A stretch of DNA of 64,000 nucleotides, taken from positions 905,561-969,560 of the forward strand of contig JAREIK010002966.1 in NCBI GenBank assembly GCA_029783825.1. The letters run 5' to 3'. The notes under the pieces are model-generated. The model made no database searches and was not told the origin of the DNA. It worked only from the letters and a program-made list of their open reading frames with translations. This DNA comes from Sapria himalayana (lineage: Eukaryota > Streptophyta > Magnoliopsida > Malpighiales > Rafflesiaceae). A program made the position numbers and the translations under genes. Numbering within the stretch: the first letter of the stretch is position 1; every line of letters begins with the position of its first letter. Shown in pieces: positions 1 to 14,030 of this stretch.

Positions 1-32
1 CCCATGACAATGTGGCATGTGCATAGCTACTT

Positions 33-78
33 AGGTCCTAGGCATGAGTTGTTTTTGGGAACTCATGACTCAGGACCT
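33..78. repeat. Imperfect inverted repeat (hairpin)
   Basis: The arms at 33-50 and 60-78 are near-perfect reverse complements (AGGTCCT...CATGAGTT against AACTCATG...AGGACCT) around a 9-base loop. The function is unknown. It could be the inner part of a decayed palindromic transposon, because the motif ACTCATGACTC resembles the GAGTCGTGACTC repeats inside the GC-rich element at 46,157-46,697. Confidence 0.55.
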
Positions 79-279
79 AATAAACTGACCCAATTATTTT
101 GTTAAAATGGCTAATTCATCACTAAGCATGTATAATATAAATTAGAAAACAACAATTATACCATACATAGTGGTTTATTGTTTTTGTAGGTAACAAAATA
201 TTTTTTAAAGATGAAAAATATATATCTTTGTTTAAAAGCTATAGGTATCTTGTTCGATACTAATTAGATAAAATTTTCA
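79..279. other. AT-rich spacer, no gene seen
   Basis: This is AT-rich sequence with stops in all frames. I see no recognisable feature in it. Confidence 0.6.
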
Positions 280-678
280 GGCCCAACTGAGTTGGGGTGC
301 CATGCCAAGCATGACACGGTTTCTTGGAGGGCAAGCCCGGCATGGGCCCGCAGCCCAAAAATTGCCCAAGTTCGGGTTGGTTGGTTCAGGTCAGGTAGGT
401 TGAATTTTTACAAAATTAGGGTTTCTTGCAATTTTCTGTCGTGCCATCGTCTTCCGTCAGCCATCTCCATGTCGTCCCCATGTCAGGCATCGCTCGGTGC
501 ATGATCATCTGTGTCGTGCCCAAGTGCCTGGCATGACATGTTTTCCAAAAACCCTCGGCACGACACGACATGACTCATACCCAGGGTCTTCCTGGCATGG
601 GCTTCGGGCACAGCATTGCAGCGTGTCGTGCTGGGCTTTGGGTCGGAATTGGACCGCCTCGCCTATTTGACACCTATA
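280..678. mobile_element. Degenerate hAT-like non-autonomous element
   Basis: This GC-rich island in AT-rich DNA has repeated words such as GGCATG, GCACGACACGAC and CGTGCTGGGC. It ends TTTGACACCTATA, close to the terminal repeat TAGAGGTGTCAAA of the intact element at 46,157-46,697. The left end is unclear and no 8-bp target duplication is visible, so this copy is old or truncated. A 70-residue open frame at 292-504 has no recognisable domain and is treated as chance. Confidence 0.6.
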
Positions 679-1730
679 GATGAAATCTCTTTGATTTTTA
701 TGGGTAAGATAATTAAGTTATTAGCATCTCATAAATTATGTGTTAAGTGAGAATTTTGTGTATTATATATTATATTTTTATAATCCATAAGCTCAATTGA
801 TTAAACTTATAAAGACATATAATAATTAATAATATCTTATCTAATAAATGCTATGCATCATTAGATTAATATATATTTATTATTTAATTTAATTACTCTA
901 TTCGTTCTTTTCTTACGTATTTTTGAGTTTTGTAGTTCTTTCCTAGTAAAACTTAACATAAATTTTAGTTAATTAAATATTATAGATAATATATTTGATC
1001 CATATAATAAATTACATTTTGTATGTAGTTGCATAAATATTAATGCACTGAATCTTATAAGAATTTTGAATTTAAAATATTTGTATGAGAATATTACTAT
1101 GATGACTAATCATTTGTGAAATTTTTATATTATATGTATTTGTTGGAGGTCATGTCCTTATTCAATATAAGCATCTTTGTCCAAGGTATTGGGTTCGAGA
1201 CTTATCATATGTATTCTTTAAATTTTGATGGTGAGACATTGATATATGAACTTCTCCCAGACCTTATGATAAAATAGATGGCTTGTGCACTAAGTACGAT
1301 CTTTATATAATGAACTAAATATTTTAGATGATGTAGAGAAACCTTTCTTCTCTAGTGTCTTTCCTCAAGTAAGCAAAATATTTAGTATTAATAGTCACAC
1401 TTAAATTGTATGGACAAATTCTAATATGATAAATAAAAAATTCTAAATGAGAAATAAAATCTAGTCAAATATAAATATTTTAAAAATATACAACTTTAAA
1501 ACTAGTACTGGAGTACTAGATGAGTCATCTAAGAAGATATGTTAAATAATTTACAAAAAATGGTGCATTAGACCCTTATAATTTAAGTTTATTATAATTA
1601 TAATTGGATGCACTTCATCTTTGATATTTTTTGTATATATAACTAATAATTGATAATAAAAAATTTAGGTTGATAATTAGTTGAGATCTTTACTAAAATT
1701 TGAACAAGATTCTAAATTTGTATATTTTAG
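679..1730. other. AT-rich intergenic DNA with a SINE-like relic
   Basis: No coding region was recognised. Within it, 1,141-1,320 resembles a plant tRNA-derived SINE. GGGTTCGAGAC (from about 1,190) looks like a polymerase III B box, and CTTGTGCACTAAGTACG near 1,282-1,298 resembles the 3' part of plant SINEs. The A box is not clear, so the SINE reading is tentative. Confidence 0.35.
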
Positions 1731-2092
1731 TGAGAAATATTTTCAACTTTTTTATACTATAATTTCAAAAATTAAATTTTGTTATATTGTAATAAAATAT
1801 TAAAAGTGTTTGCACATTCAAAATTCAAGCCACACACTAAAAAATTTGTATTCTATAAGATTTTTTTATTGATACCATGTCGAGAAACAATGCAAAATAA
1901 AAGAAGAGTATTTGAGAAATATGTCAACTTTTTATCATAAAATTTCTAAAATGATTTTTTGTTATATTGTAATAAAATATTAAATGTTTATGCACATTCA
2001 AAATGCAAGCCACTCACTCAAGAATTTGTATTCTATAAGATATTGACTTTAATACTATGTTGAGAAACAATGCAAAATAAAAGAAGAGTATT
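1731..2092. repeat. Two tandem copies of a ~182-bp unit
   Basis: Unit 1 (1,731-1,912) and unit 2 (1,913-2,092) share long blocks, including TTGTTATATTGTAATAAAAT, GCACATTCAAAAT and AGAAACAATGCAAAATAAAA. They differ by scattered substitutions and small indels. Just downstream at 2,130-2,145 lies CCCTTATATAAGGGAC, a TATA-box-like palindrome. The block could be the regulatory part of an old LTR, but no terminal repeats or primer-binding site were found. Confidence 0.75.
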
Positions 2093-4439
2093 TGAAAAAT
2101 CGCATAACAAAATGTGTACAAGCTAAACCCTTATATAAGGGACTAATCAAATTATGTTATCCCATAGGTTGAATGCTCTTATACATATGCAAGAAAAAAA
2201 TAAAATAAAAGAAAAAAATAATTGTAAATCACAACAAACCAGATCAAATATTATTTGCACTCATAGTATTTTTAGTTACATATTAGATTTTCAAACATAC
2301 ACTAATATAAACACAATTCTAAGATATAGTATATGGGCATATTGTTGATTCTAGCTTTAGTGCAAAGAGTTATGTTATTAGTTACTTGTGTGTTTTAGTA
2401 TATTAGTTACTTTTTGGAGATGTTATGTTTATCAATTCATAGTTGATAATATTTTAATGTGATATTTAGACAATTCCACATGTTATTAGTGAATATGTTT
2501 ATTAGTGAAATTATTGTAGACATCATAATGAATACACTTGGAGGATTGTAAGTTTTTTTCATATCTTCTAATTTTGATATTCTATGCATGTATGCAATAT
2601 TCTGAAGGATATAGTTGAGATTTTATTTAGTGTCTATATTTATATTATTTATTTATTTTTTTTCTTGTTACATTGTAGGAGAGCACCTGACATGTGAACT
2701 CTCTCAATCATATATATATTTATTTTTACTTTTATATATATATATAATTTTTCGTAAATTAATGAAAATTAATTTATCTTTTCTTTTTCTTCTCATCTGC
2801 CCTCCCTTCACGAAAAATTCACCCCTAGCCCATCGAATGAAACAATCTTTAAATATCAAGTACTCCAATAATACATGATTTATATAATAGATACCAACTT
2901 TAGTCGCCTTGCAAGAAGTTAAATTGAGCTTTTGGGAGATTGAAAATTTTTTTATTATGTGATTCCTTTATCCTTCATAAGCCTTTTTAAACTTCTCACT
3001 AATATTTGAAGAAATAGAGTTATACAAATCAAGAGATTTCACTCATCCGTGGCAAATTTAATTTCGCATGTGCTAAGCTCCTTAGTGAAAGATCTCTTGA
3101 CATACTCAGCTTTTTCACTGTTTTATTGATTATGACTATAAAAAAGTCAATTCAATTGACTCTTTTGATCTTATCTTTTGAATATTTTCCAAAATAAACA
3201 AATACATTTTAGTATTAATCTTCCACTTGATGGAATGCTTTTTTATTCATATTTATTTATTTTGTGTATTAATATTTTTTTTTTCATTTGAAGCCATATT
3301 AAACTCTTGTTTGAGACACTTTCTCATTTAGAATACAAGTCATAATAAATGATATACTTATCATTCACTCAAAAGTATTGGATAATTATTTTTGTTTTAA
3401 TACTTGTGATTAGTTTTTATAATTATTCAATAACAAGTGTATTTTTGATGAGAATGAAGTTCAACTAAAGGCTTTCTTGCTGGTGAAGTGTTATACATGA
3501 TACAATAGTTTTGTTATTTTAATTTTTATATCTAGTAGTTAAAATGATCTTATTTTGATTTCCACTTTCTTAATCACCTCTTATAGGTTCTTATTATAAT
3601 TTGTTTGTGAATAAATATTTTTTATGATAATTTTGATGAGGTTTCATATAAAATATTACTTGATTATTTTTATTTACAAGATATGTTTTGTTTGTTACCT
3701 ATGAAAAGCTTTATATTATTGATCTATTTTCCATGAGCATAGATTGATACATTCTATGCAATTGTTTTCTCTTAAAGTTATTAAATTTGAATCTAATTAA
3801 TATTTTGTTTCTATGAAAGTTGAAATGTAAGACTTTTGTATATTTGTATATTTTTTTTGGAATAAAGATAACATATGCTCATAAAAAATTAACTCTATTT
3901 CACCAAAGATATAATTTCGAATCTATTAGATATGTGAGTATCATAAAAAAGTTCAAATATTTTTTAATTATCTATTTTTATATTACATATATTAATCTTA
4001 TAATTATTTTAATAATTTTTTTATAATAAATTTATATATTGTTGTATTTAATATACTTAGATATGAAAAATCTATGAAAGATTGAGATCTATTTCGAGGT
4101 TGATGAATATTTTGCACTTGTTTCTCACTTACACTCTATTTGAGCTCCTCTTAGTTTTGATAGTAAATTTTTCATAATTTGTTATTTATAAGAGAGTCGA
4201 TTTAGTCTCTTGAAAATGTAAAATATAATGACATTTAAGGAGATAAAGATTATATTTGAACATGTGTTAAGAGAAATATTATTTTTGTTGATTTTTTTTA
4301 TTTTGGATACTTTTGATGAGATTACTCAATTTGAGCTGCACTAATTATTTTTGTCCATTATATAAGAATTTTAGTTGCATGACAATTTTGATTATCGAGT
4401 GTTTATTATTGTTTTAATTATTACATGATATTAATGTAT
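2093..4439. other. AT-rich DNA, no gene recognised
   Basis: These 2.3 kb are rich in A and T, with only short open frames of low complexity. I see no domain, RNA gene or clear repeat boundary. Position suggests it may be interior sequence of the CACTA copy that ends at 6,260, but I see no homology that proves it. Confidence 0.5.
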
Positions 4440-5800
4440 GGATATATATGTGTGTTTGAAATTACAAAACCTAGAAGGTTGCCCTTAAAATTGATGTAGT
4501 TTGAGCATGTGCCATGAAGAGGAGAGCCAGATGAGGCTAGAAGAATGCCAGATTACTTCCTTTACTATGAGCCACGACAAATTACTGTAGCCCACCTTCT
4601 AGTTGTGGTGCATGTTGTTGGTATTTGTTTGTGTATTAAGGTGGTCATTTTGATATTGGTGATGTTGCTCAACTACAACAACAAGGGTGCATGATGGGAC
4701 AGGCTAGCTCCCTTCTTTTTCTTCCATTTTGGTCCAGTTGTTTGTTCAGCAGATTCTCATTTGAATTTACAGCTTCTCTCTGTTATCACCTCACATTAGG
4801 TGTCTATTATTTCTATGTGTTAGTAAGCTTGTTTAAAAAAACAAGTTGATAATCAGTTTGTGTATAATTTTTTGTATTTATTCAATTGATGGCATCATCT
4901 CGTTTTGCTTGGTTTGAGTTGTTGGATAAAGTGAAAAAACATTCATCTTCATTAGACAAAATGAGACATACAAGTATGGTGTCTCGGAATAATAAAATGA
5001 GTTAGCTAATGAGGTTGGAGTTCGATGTTTAGAGGCTCCAGTGAATGTCTTGATCCTTAATATTGAAGGGAAGAACATGGTGTTGGATCGGACCTGGGAA
5101 CCCATATCCGAGAAAAACTGCATGATTCAATTTCTCATTGAATGCTAGTTCTCATTTTGTATTTATTTCTAATTACTTCTTCTGGCTACACTATATTATT
5201 TAATTATTTTTTTGGTTTGTTATTTTGTTTGATAAGTTTTCTCTCTTTATTATTTTTTCATAAATTTACTTCGTCATCTTCTCGGTAAAAAATCTAAGCC
5301 TCTATCTACATTTGTAGTGGAAGCATTGATCAAGGACTAGAACATGCTCGATAATAAGTACTAATTTGTATATGCAGCCCATGAAAAGAATGAAAGGATT
5401 GGTAAAGTGCTTAAAATTGGGAGATTAACTTGTTGTAGATGCTTTAGCTACTGGATTTGGTCAACCAACACATCTAGAAATTAAGTAATATTTTTATTCA
5501 CATGTGTTTGCTTTTGTTTTGTGCTTAGAGTGCGACTGTCATTAGTTTATAATATTTGGCTTTTTTCATGATTTCATTGTTGATAATTATGTTGTTGTGG
5601 AAGTTCAAAATAATTTTGTAAGTAGTACCAAATGTAATACAACAACAGATTTCCTATATGGAGTCACAGGTAGTGCCTTAACGAGACGGATAGCTAATAG
5701 TGTTCCAGTAGAGAAACCACATAGGAGAGCCTAGCATAATTGCATCATTAATTATGAGGATGATGATTTAGTTTTAAAAATATGAGGATGATGATTTTGT
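4440..5800 (+). pseudogene. Decayed CACTA transposase/TNP1-like coding remnant (CACTA-0)
   Basis: Scattered less-AT-rich blocks (4,490-4,800, 4,885-5,145, 5,320-5,480 and 5,590-5,790) look like exons separated by AT-rich introns. The last block encodes, in pieces, a tail around YGVTGSALTRRIANS followed by EKPHRRA and then NYEDDD. Similar words lie at the end of the TNP1-like frame near 37,660-37,760 (AALTREIA, KPHKRG, then AATTATGAGGATGAT) and in reverse at 22,560-22,640. I infer the remains of the second, coiled-coil protein of a CACTA element. Stops and shifts are frequent, so it cannot be functional. The earlier blocks are assigned only by position. Confidence 0.45.
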
Positions 5801-6260
5801 TTTAACTATGTAACAATTGCATCAAAAAATTTTTTAACTGCTTTTTCTTTTTGTTAATCATAAAAAAAATTGTTTATATTATATGTTTTTTATTTAATTT
5901 AATATTAAAATTTAAAAATATGTAATCAAATTTTTTGTAAAAAAAATTGTAAAAAAGCATTGAAATGAAAATAACTAGATAATTTTTCATCATTAATTTA
6001 GATATATAATTATATGTATATATTCAATCGAAAATATTAATTACTATTCTTAATTATGATAAAATTAGCAAGGGAAAAAAAGATTAGCTATAGTCGTTAG
6101 AAAATTAGCTAGGAAATTATATTTTCTTGTTAATATTTGGTGTAAAACTTTTTAGACTGGGATAATTTTCGTCATTATTCCATCATTATTCTATTTTAGC
6201 AACGAAAAAGCCCATATAGCTAGAGAATTTTCACTAGCTATTTGGGCTTTTCTTGTATTG
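5801..6260 (+). mobile_element. 3' terminal region of CACTA-0
   Basis: This stretch matches the layout of 41,561-42,016. An AT-rich lead is followed by ATTAGCTAGG-type subterminal words, the phrase TTCCATCATTATTC (near 6,177-6,194; again near 41,920-41,940), TTTTAGC(A/G)A, and a short hairpin where GCCCATATAGCTAG pairs with CTAGCTATTTGGGC. It ends GCTTTTCTTGTATTG, the complement of a variant CACTACAAGAAAA terminus. The next base begins the TCTA array. The 5' end of this element is not recognisable in the window. Confidence 0.7.
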
Positions 6261-6827
6261 CTATTTGTTTATCTATGTGTCTATCTATCTATCTGTCTAT
6301 CTATCTATCTATCTGTCTATCTCTATATCTATCTTTCTTTCTTTCTTTATATCAATATATTTATTTATCTATCTATCAATCAATATGCCTTCTATCAAGT
6401 TGTCTATCAATCGATCTATCAATCTATATATCCATTTATCTATCTATCTATGTATCTCTATATCTATCTGTCTATCAAACAACCTATCTTTCTATCTGTC
6501 TATTTATCTGCCTATCTATTAATCTAATTGTGTGTCAATCTATCTATATATTAGTTTTTCTATCTGTGTATCTATCTAACTGTCTATCTATTTATCTATC
6601 TATCCATCTGTTTATCTACCTCTCTATTTATCCATCTATCTATCAGTTTATATGCCTATCTATCAGTCTATCTATCTTTCTATCTATTTGTCTATCTATT
6701 TGTTTATCTCTTTGTCTATATATATGACTATTTATTTATTTATCTATCTATTTGTCTATCTATTTATCTATCAATCTATCTATTTTTTAACTATATATTT
6801 GGCAATCAATCTGTCTATCTAACTGAA

Positions 6828-6834
<7 letters not shown>

Positions 6835-6861
<27 letters not shown>
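6835..6861. repeat. (TG)n microsatellite inside TCTA-1
   Basis: This is a run of about 13 TG dinucleotides flanked by TATA and TCTA repeats. Confidence 0.9.
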
Positions 6862-6868
<7 letters not shown>

Positions 6869-6973
6869 CTATCTATTTGTCTATCTATATATCTAACTAT
6901 ATATATATATATATGTCTATCTATCTATCTTTTGGTTTATCTATCTATCTATATTTCTATCTATCTATTTGTC

Positions 6974-7006
<33 letters not shown>

Positions 7007-10000
7007 GTCTTTCTATATGTTTATCTATTTGTCTTTCTAATTCTATCTATCTATCTATCTATCTATCTATGTGTCTATGTATCTGTCTATTTATTGATAG
7101 ATATATCAATCTAATAATCTATCAATTAATCGATCAATTTATTTATCTATCTATCTGTCTATCTATCTGTCTATCTTTATATCTATCAATCTATCTGTCT
7201 GACTATCAATCAATCTATCTATTTGTCTATCAATCTCCTTTCAATCTATATATCAATCTGTTTATCAATCTTTCTTTTAATCCATCTATCTTTCTAATAA
7301 TCCATCTATCTATTTATTTATTTGTCTAACTATCTATCTAAAAATCTATTTATCAATTTGTCTATTTATTTTTCTATATATCTTTATGTGTATCAATCTA
7401 TTTATCAATTTGTCTATCTTTATAACTATCAGTTTTTCTATCTATTTGTTTGTTTGTATGTCCTTTTGTTTATCTATCTATCTATCTATATGTGTATCTA
7501 TCTATATATCTATCTATCTGTCTGTCTGTCAATCTTTCTATTTATCTATTTGTCAATCTTTTTGTCTATCTATTTATCTATTTATCTGTCTATCAGTCAA
7601 TCTATCAATCTTTATATATCTATCTGTCTATCTATCTTTCTATATTTTTGTCTATCTATATATCTATCTAACTATTTATCTATCTATATATCTTTCTATA
7701 TATTTATCTGTCTATTTATCTATCTATCTATCTATTTATGAATGTATCTATTAATCTATCTATCAATCTATCTATCAGTCTATCTATCAGTCTATCTATC
7801 AATATGTTAATCAATCTTTTTATCATTCTATTTATCAATCTTTTTATCTATTTTTTAATCTATCAATATATCTATCTATATGTCTATCTATCTATATATC
7901 TATCTATCTGTCTGTTTGTTTGTCTATCTATCTATCTGTCTATCCAACTTTCTATCAATATGTTTATCTATATGTCTATAAAACAATCTTTCTTTCTCTC
8001 TATCGGTATATGTATCTGTCTATTCATTTTTCTCTTTGTTTGTATGTCTATCTATCTGCCAATTTTTTGTTTGTCTATCTTTCTATATGCCTGCTTATTT
8101 GTTTGTCTGCCTATATAACTATCTATCTATCTATATATCTATTTTGTGTCTATTTTTATATCTATCTACTAGTCTTTCTATCTATCAAACTATATGTCTA
8201 TCTATCTGTCTATCTATCTGTCTATCTATATATCTATCTATCAATATGCCTATCTTTTTGTCAATCTATCTGTCTATCTATTTATCTATCAATCTTCTAT
8301 CTTTCTATTGATATATATTTATTTATCTATCTATATGTATATCTATTTGTCTACCTATCTATATATCTATCTATTTGTCTATCTGTCTATGTTTCTATAT
8401 ATGTATCTGTGAAACTATCTCTATATCTATCTATATGTCTATATGTCTGTCTATATATCTATCTACCTTTCTATCAATCAATCTATCTCTCTACCTACCT
8501 ATCTATCTATCTATCTATCTATCTATTTATATATCTACCTATGTTTCTATATAATAATATGTCAATATATCTATTTATCTATCTATCCATCCATCTATCT
8601 ATCTATCTATTTATCTAAATAATTATCTATCTGTTTATATATTTATCTATCATTCTATCTAGTAATCTTTCTATCAATTTGTCTATCACTATTTTATCAA
8701 TATTTTTATCATTCTATCTATCTATCTGTCTATCTATTTGTCTAACTATCAATATATATATATATCTCTATCTATCTATCTATCTATATGTCTATCTATC
8801 TCTCTATCAATCTATCTATATGTGTTGATTAATCAATTTATTAACTATCTATCTATCTTTATGACTGTTTGTCTATCTATCTATCTACCTATTTGTCTAT
8901 CTCTTTATTTGTCTATTGTTCTATCTGCCTATTTGTTTTTCTGTCAATCTTTTATCTACCTACATACCTGATTTACTACCTACCTAACTGCCCACTATCT
9001 ATGTCTCTATCAATCTAACTAACTAACTATCTTTCTATCTATTTGTGTCAATTTGTCTATCTGTATGTTTGCATATTTCTCCCTCTAACTATCTTTTTAT
9101 CTATCTATTTATCTATCTATCTGTCTGTCTATCTATATATCTTTCTAATAATTTATCTATCTGCCTATTTACTTATCTATCTATTTATCTATTATATATC
9201 TATCTATCTATTTATCTTTCAATCAATTAATTAGACAATCTATCTATCTAAATGAATATCTATCTATCTATCTATTGATCTATGTGTCTATTTGTCTTTC
9301 TATCTATTTTTCTATCTATTTATATGTCAATCTACTTATTTATATACATGTCAATCTCTCTGTCTATCTATGTGTCAATCTATGTGTCAACTATCTAGCA
9401 ATCTATCTATCTCTATCTCTATCTATCATTCTATCTTTCTATATATCTATATTTCTATATACATATCTAACTATCTATCTATATATCTATCTATTTATCA
9501 TTCTATCTTTTTTATATCTATCTTTCTTTCTTTTTATCTATCTTTCTATCTATCAGTATTTGTATCTATATGTCTATCTATTTATCTATCTTACTATCAT
9601 ACTATCTTTATGTCTCCCTATCTATCCATCTATCTATCTATCTATCTTTTTTTCAATCTATTTATCTATTTTTTTATCTCTTTAATTATCTTGCTATCTA
9701 TCTGTTTATATAGATTTTTATCTATTTGTCTATCTATTTATAAATCTATCTATCTTATAATATTTATATCTATCTATCTATCTTATAATCTGACTATCTA
9801 TCTATCTTATATCTATCTATCTCTCGATATCATGTTATATTTATCTATATATTTATTTATATGTCTATCTATCCAACTATCCATCTTCTTATATAATTGC
9901 CTATCATTTTGTCTATCCATTGTCTATCAATCTTTCTAGCAATCTATTAATCAAACTATCTATCAATCCATCTATTAGTATGTCTATCAATTTGTCTATC

Positions 10001-13000
10001 AATTTATCTATTAATCTGTCTATCTATCTGTCTAACTTTCTATCTTTCTATATATATATATATATATATCTATCTTTCTATCTGTTTATATATCTTTCTA
10101 TCTATTTGTATGTATATCTATCTATGTATCTATGTATCTATCTGTCTATTTATCTATCTATCTGTCTATTTATCTATCTATTTATCTACGTGTCTATCTA
10201 TTTGTTTATCTAAATGTCTATATATGTGTCTATTAATCAATCTATCTATCAGTCTAGCTATCTATCTATCTATTTGTCTATCTATCCATCTTTCTATTTA
10301 TCTATATACCTATCTATATATCTATCTATTAGTCTATTAAACTATTTTATCTATCTATCTACCTTTCTATCTCTCTATCTTTCTATCTATCCCTTTTTCT
10401 AATAATATCTTTATCTATTTGTATATCTATCTGTTTATCTATTTGTCTATCAATCTATCTATCTATTTGTCTATTTATCTTTCTATCTATTTTTCTATCT
10501 ATTTATCTATCCATTTATTTATTAATTTCTCTATCAATTTGTCTATCAATATATCTATCTCTCTCTCTTATACTATCAATCTATTTATAATTGTGTCAAT
10601 GAATCAATCAATCTATCTGTCGATTTAACTATCTATCTATCTATTTATTTTTTTTGTCTATATTTTTGCCTTTCGATCTATCTATCAATTTGTCTGTTTA
10701 ATGTCTATTTGTCTTTTTGTTGTCTGTCTATCTATCTTTCTATTTGTTTGTTTGTCTATCAGTCTATCTATCTATCTATCTTTCTATCCATTTATTTTTC
10801 TGTCTAACTGAAAACCTGCCTGACTATCTTCCTACATGGATAGCTTCCTATCTATCTATTTGTCTATCTGTATGTCTATCTATTTGCCTATCTATCTCTC
10901 TATTTGACTTTCTATCCAACTATCTATATGGCTGTTTATCTATCTGTCTGTCTATCTATCTATCTAAATGTATATCCATCTATCTATCTATCTATTTATT
11001 TTTCTAACTATATTTTTAACTATTTATATTACTAACTGTCTATCTATCTGTTTATCTATCTATATTTCTATCTATCTATCTATCTATCTATCTACCTATC
11101 ACTCTATCATTCTATTTGTATATCAATCTATCTATCGATCTATCTAACTATTTATCTATCTATCTGTATGTATGTCTGTTTATTTGTCTAATAATCTAAC
11201 TATTAGTCTTTCTATATGTCTATATAATTGTCTATCTCTTTGCTTTTCAATCAATCAATCTATCTGTATATCCATCTATTTATCAATTTATATATCAAAT
11301 GATATCTATCAATCTATCTTTCAATCTTTTAATAATTATGTCTATCAATCTGTGTATCAATCTATCTATCAAGCTGTCTATCTATCTGTTTTCTATCAAT
11401 CAATCAATATATATTTCTCTATATCAATCTGTCTATCAATTTGTCTGTAAACTATCTATCTAAATGTTTATTTGTCTTTCTATTGTCTATCTATCTATCT
11501 TTTTGTATGTTTATTTGACTTTCTATTTATTTATTTATCTATCTATATATCTAAATTTTTGTCTGTCTATATGCCTAGATACCAGACTATCTTTCAACCT
11601 GGCTACCTGCCTATCTAGCTATCAATCTATGTGTATATCTGTCTGTCTGTTTGCCTGTCTATCTATCTATTGTTCTTTTTATCTATCTATCTATCTATAT
11701 TTCTGTCTATCAATCTATCTATTTGTCTATCTATATGTCTATCTACTTGTTTATGTATTTATATATCTATCTTTGTATCTTTTTCTCTATCTTTCTATCT
11801 ATCTATCTATCTCTCAATCTATCTATATGTATATCTACTTGTATATATTTTTGTATATCGATCTATCTATCTATTTATCTATATTTGTGTCTATCAATCT
11901 ATCACTTAATCTATCTGTGTATCTATCTGTCTATCTATATTTTTAATTTTTTATTTATCTATCTGTCTATCTATCTATCTTCTTGTCTATATATCTATCT
12001 ATCTATCTAATTATCTGTCTATCTATCTTTTTTTATATCTATCTTTCAATATTTCTATTTACATATTAATATATCTACCTATCTATTTACCTATCTAACT
12101 GTTTATGTATCCAACTAACTATCTATCTATAATCTATTTGTCTAATAATCTATCAATCAATCTATCTATCTATATATTGTGTATCTATTTCTCTATGTTG
12201 TTGTTTATCTATCTATCTATCTAACTATCTTTATATCTATCAATTTGTCTATCAATATATCTAACAATTTATCTATCAATCTGTTTATCAATCTATCTTT
12301 TTATCTTTTTATCAATATGTTTATCTATCAATCTATCTTTCAATCATTATGTCTAATAATATGTCTATCTATCTGTTTATCTATCTTTCTATCTATCTGT
12401 CTATCTATCTATCTATTTGTCTATATATTTATTTGGCTATTTATCTATCTATATATCTATCTATTAATCTATCTATTTGTATAACAATCTATATATATTT
12501 ATGTGTATCAATCTCTCTCTTAATTAGTCTGTCAAACTATCTATCTATCTATTTATTTGCCTTTCTATCTGTTTGTCTATTTGTATTTTTGTTTGTTTGT
12601 CTTTTTATTTATCTATCTCTCTATCTGTCAATCTTTCTACATACATGACTATCTACATTCCAACTAGGTTGCTTGTTTGTCTATATGTATGTCTATCTAC
12701 ATGTCTCTCTATCTTACTATTTATATATCTACTTATCTACATATTTGTCTTTCTATATGATTATCAATTTATCTATCTATCTGTCTGTCTATCTTAATAT
12801 CTATCTTTATAAGTATCTATCTATTTGTCTTAATATCTATTTTTATAACTAACTATCTATCTGTCTATCTAGTTTTCTTTCTATCTATCTATCTATCTCT
12901 CTATATATCTGTAAATTTTTCAATCAATCAATCGTTATGTCTATCTCCCTATGTTTCTATCTATCTATCCATCTATCGGTCTGGCTATCTTTATATTTAT

Positions 13001-13910
13001 CTATATATCTATTTATATATCTATCTTTATATCTATCGTTCTATCTATCTGTCAATCTATCTATATAACTATCTAACCTTTTATTTTTGTATCTCTATTA
13101 CTATTTATCTGTCTAGCTATCTATGTATTTATCTGACTATCTATCTATATATCTATCTATCTATCTATTTATCTATCTATCTGTCTGTCTGTATGTCTGT
13201 GTGCCTGTCTGCATGTCTTTCTACCTATATGTCTATTTATCTATCTTTCTTTATATCTATCTATATATTTATCTCTCTATTAATCTATCTCTTTATCTAT
13301 CTATCTTTCTAACTATCTGTCTATCTATCTAACTATTGTTTGTCTATCTTTCAGTATTTCTATCTATCTATCTGTCTGTCTGTCTGTCTTTCGTTCTATC
13401 TAACTATTTAATTATCTCTCTATCAATCTATCTCTATATCTACTGTCTATCTATCTATATTTCTTTCTATCTATCAATCTATCTATTTTCTATCTATTTT
13501 ACTATCTATCTATCTATCTATTTGTAGAATAATCTGTCAATTAAATTATTTCAATGTCAATCTATTTTTTGTATACCTATTAGTCTATAAATATGTCTAT
13601 CTATATATCTTTTAATGAGTCTATCAATCTATCTATCAATCATTTTATCTATAGGTCTATCAATATGTCGATCTATTAGTCTATAATTCTATCTATCAAT
13701 CTTCTATCAATCTATAATTCAATCTATCTATTAGTCTGTCTATGAATTTGTCTATAAATCTTTTTATCTTTCTTTTAGTCTATTTGTCTATCTATCTTCT
13801 ATCTATCGATCAATCGAACTATCAATCTTTTTATGTATCTATCTATCTTTCTTTCTTTCAATTTATTTGTGTGTCTATCTATTTATCTATATGTCTATAT
13901 GTCTATCTAT

Positions 13911-14030
13911 TTGTATAAAAATCTATTGATCTATCTCTCTATCTATTTGTTAATCTATCTTTCTATCTATTTGTATAAAAATCTATCGATCTATCTCTCT
14001 ATCTATTTGTTAATCTATCTTTCTATCTAT
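13911..14030. repeat. Two 60-bp tandem copies inside TCTA-1
   Basis: The units at 13,911-13,970 and 13,971-14,030 each begin TTGTATAAAAATCTAT. They differ, as far as I can read, mainly at one base (CTATTGAT against CTATCGAT) plus the distal end. The rest of the array is far more divergent, so this duplication is recent. Confidence 0.85.

Noticed and set aside
240..252. TATAGGTATCTTG as the left end of the first hAT-like relic
   Set aside because: It matches the expected TATAGGTGTCAAA only partly, and the 8-base flanks of the two supposed ends do not agree.
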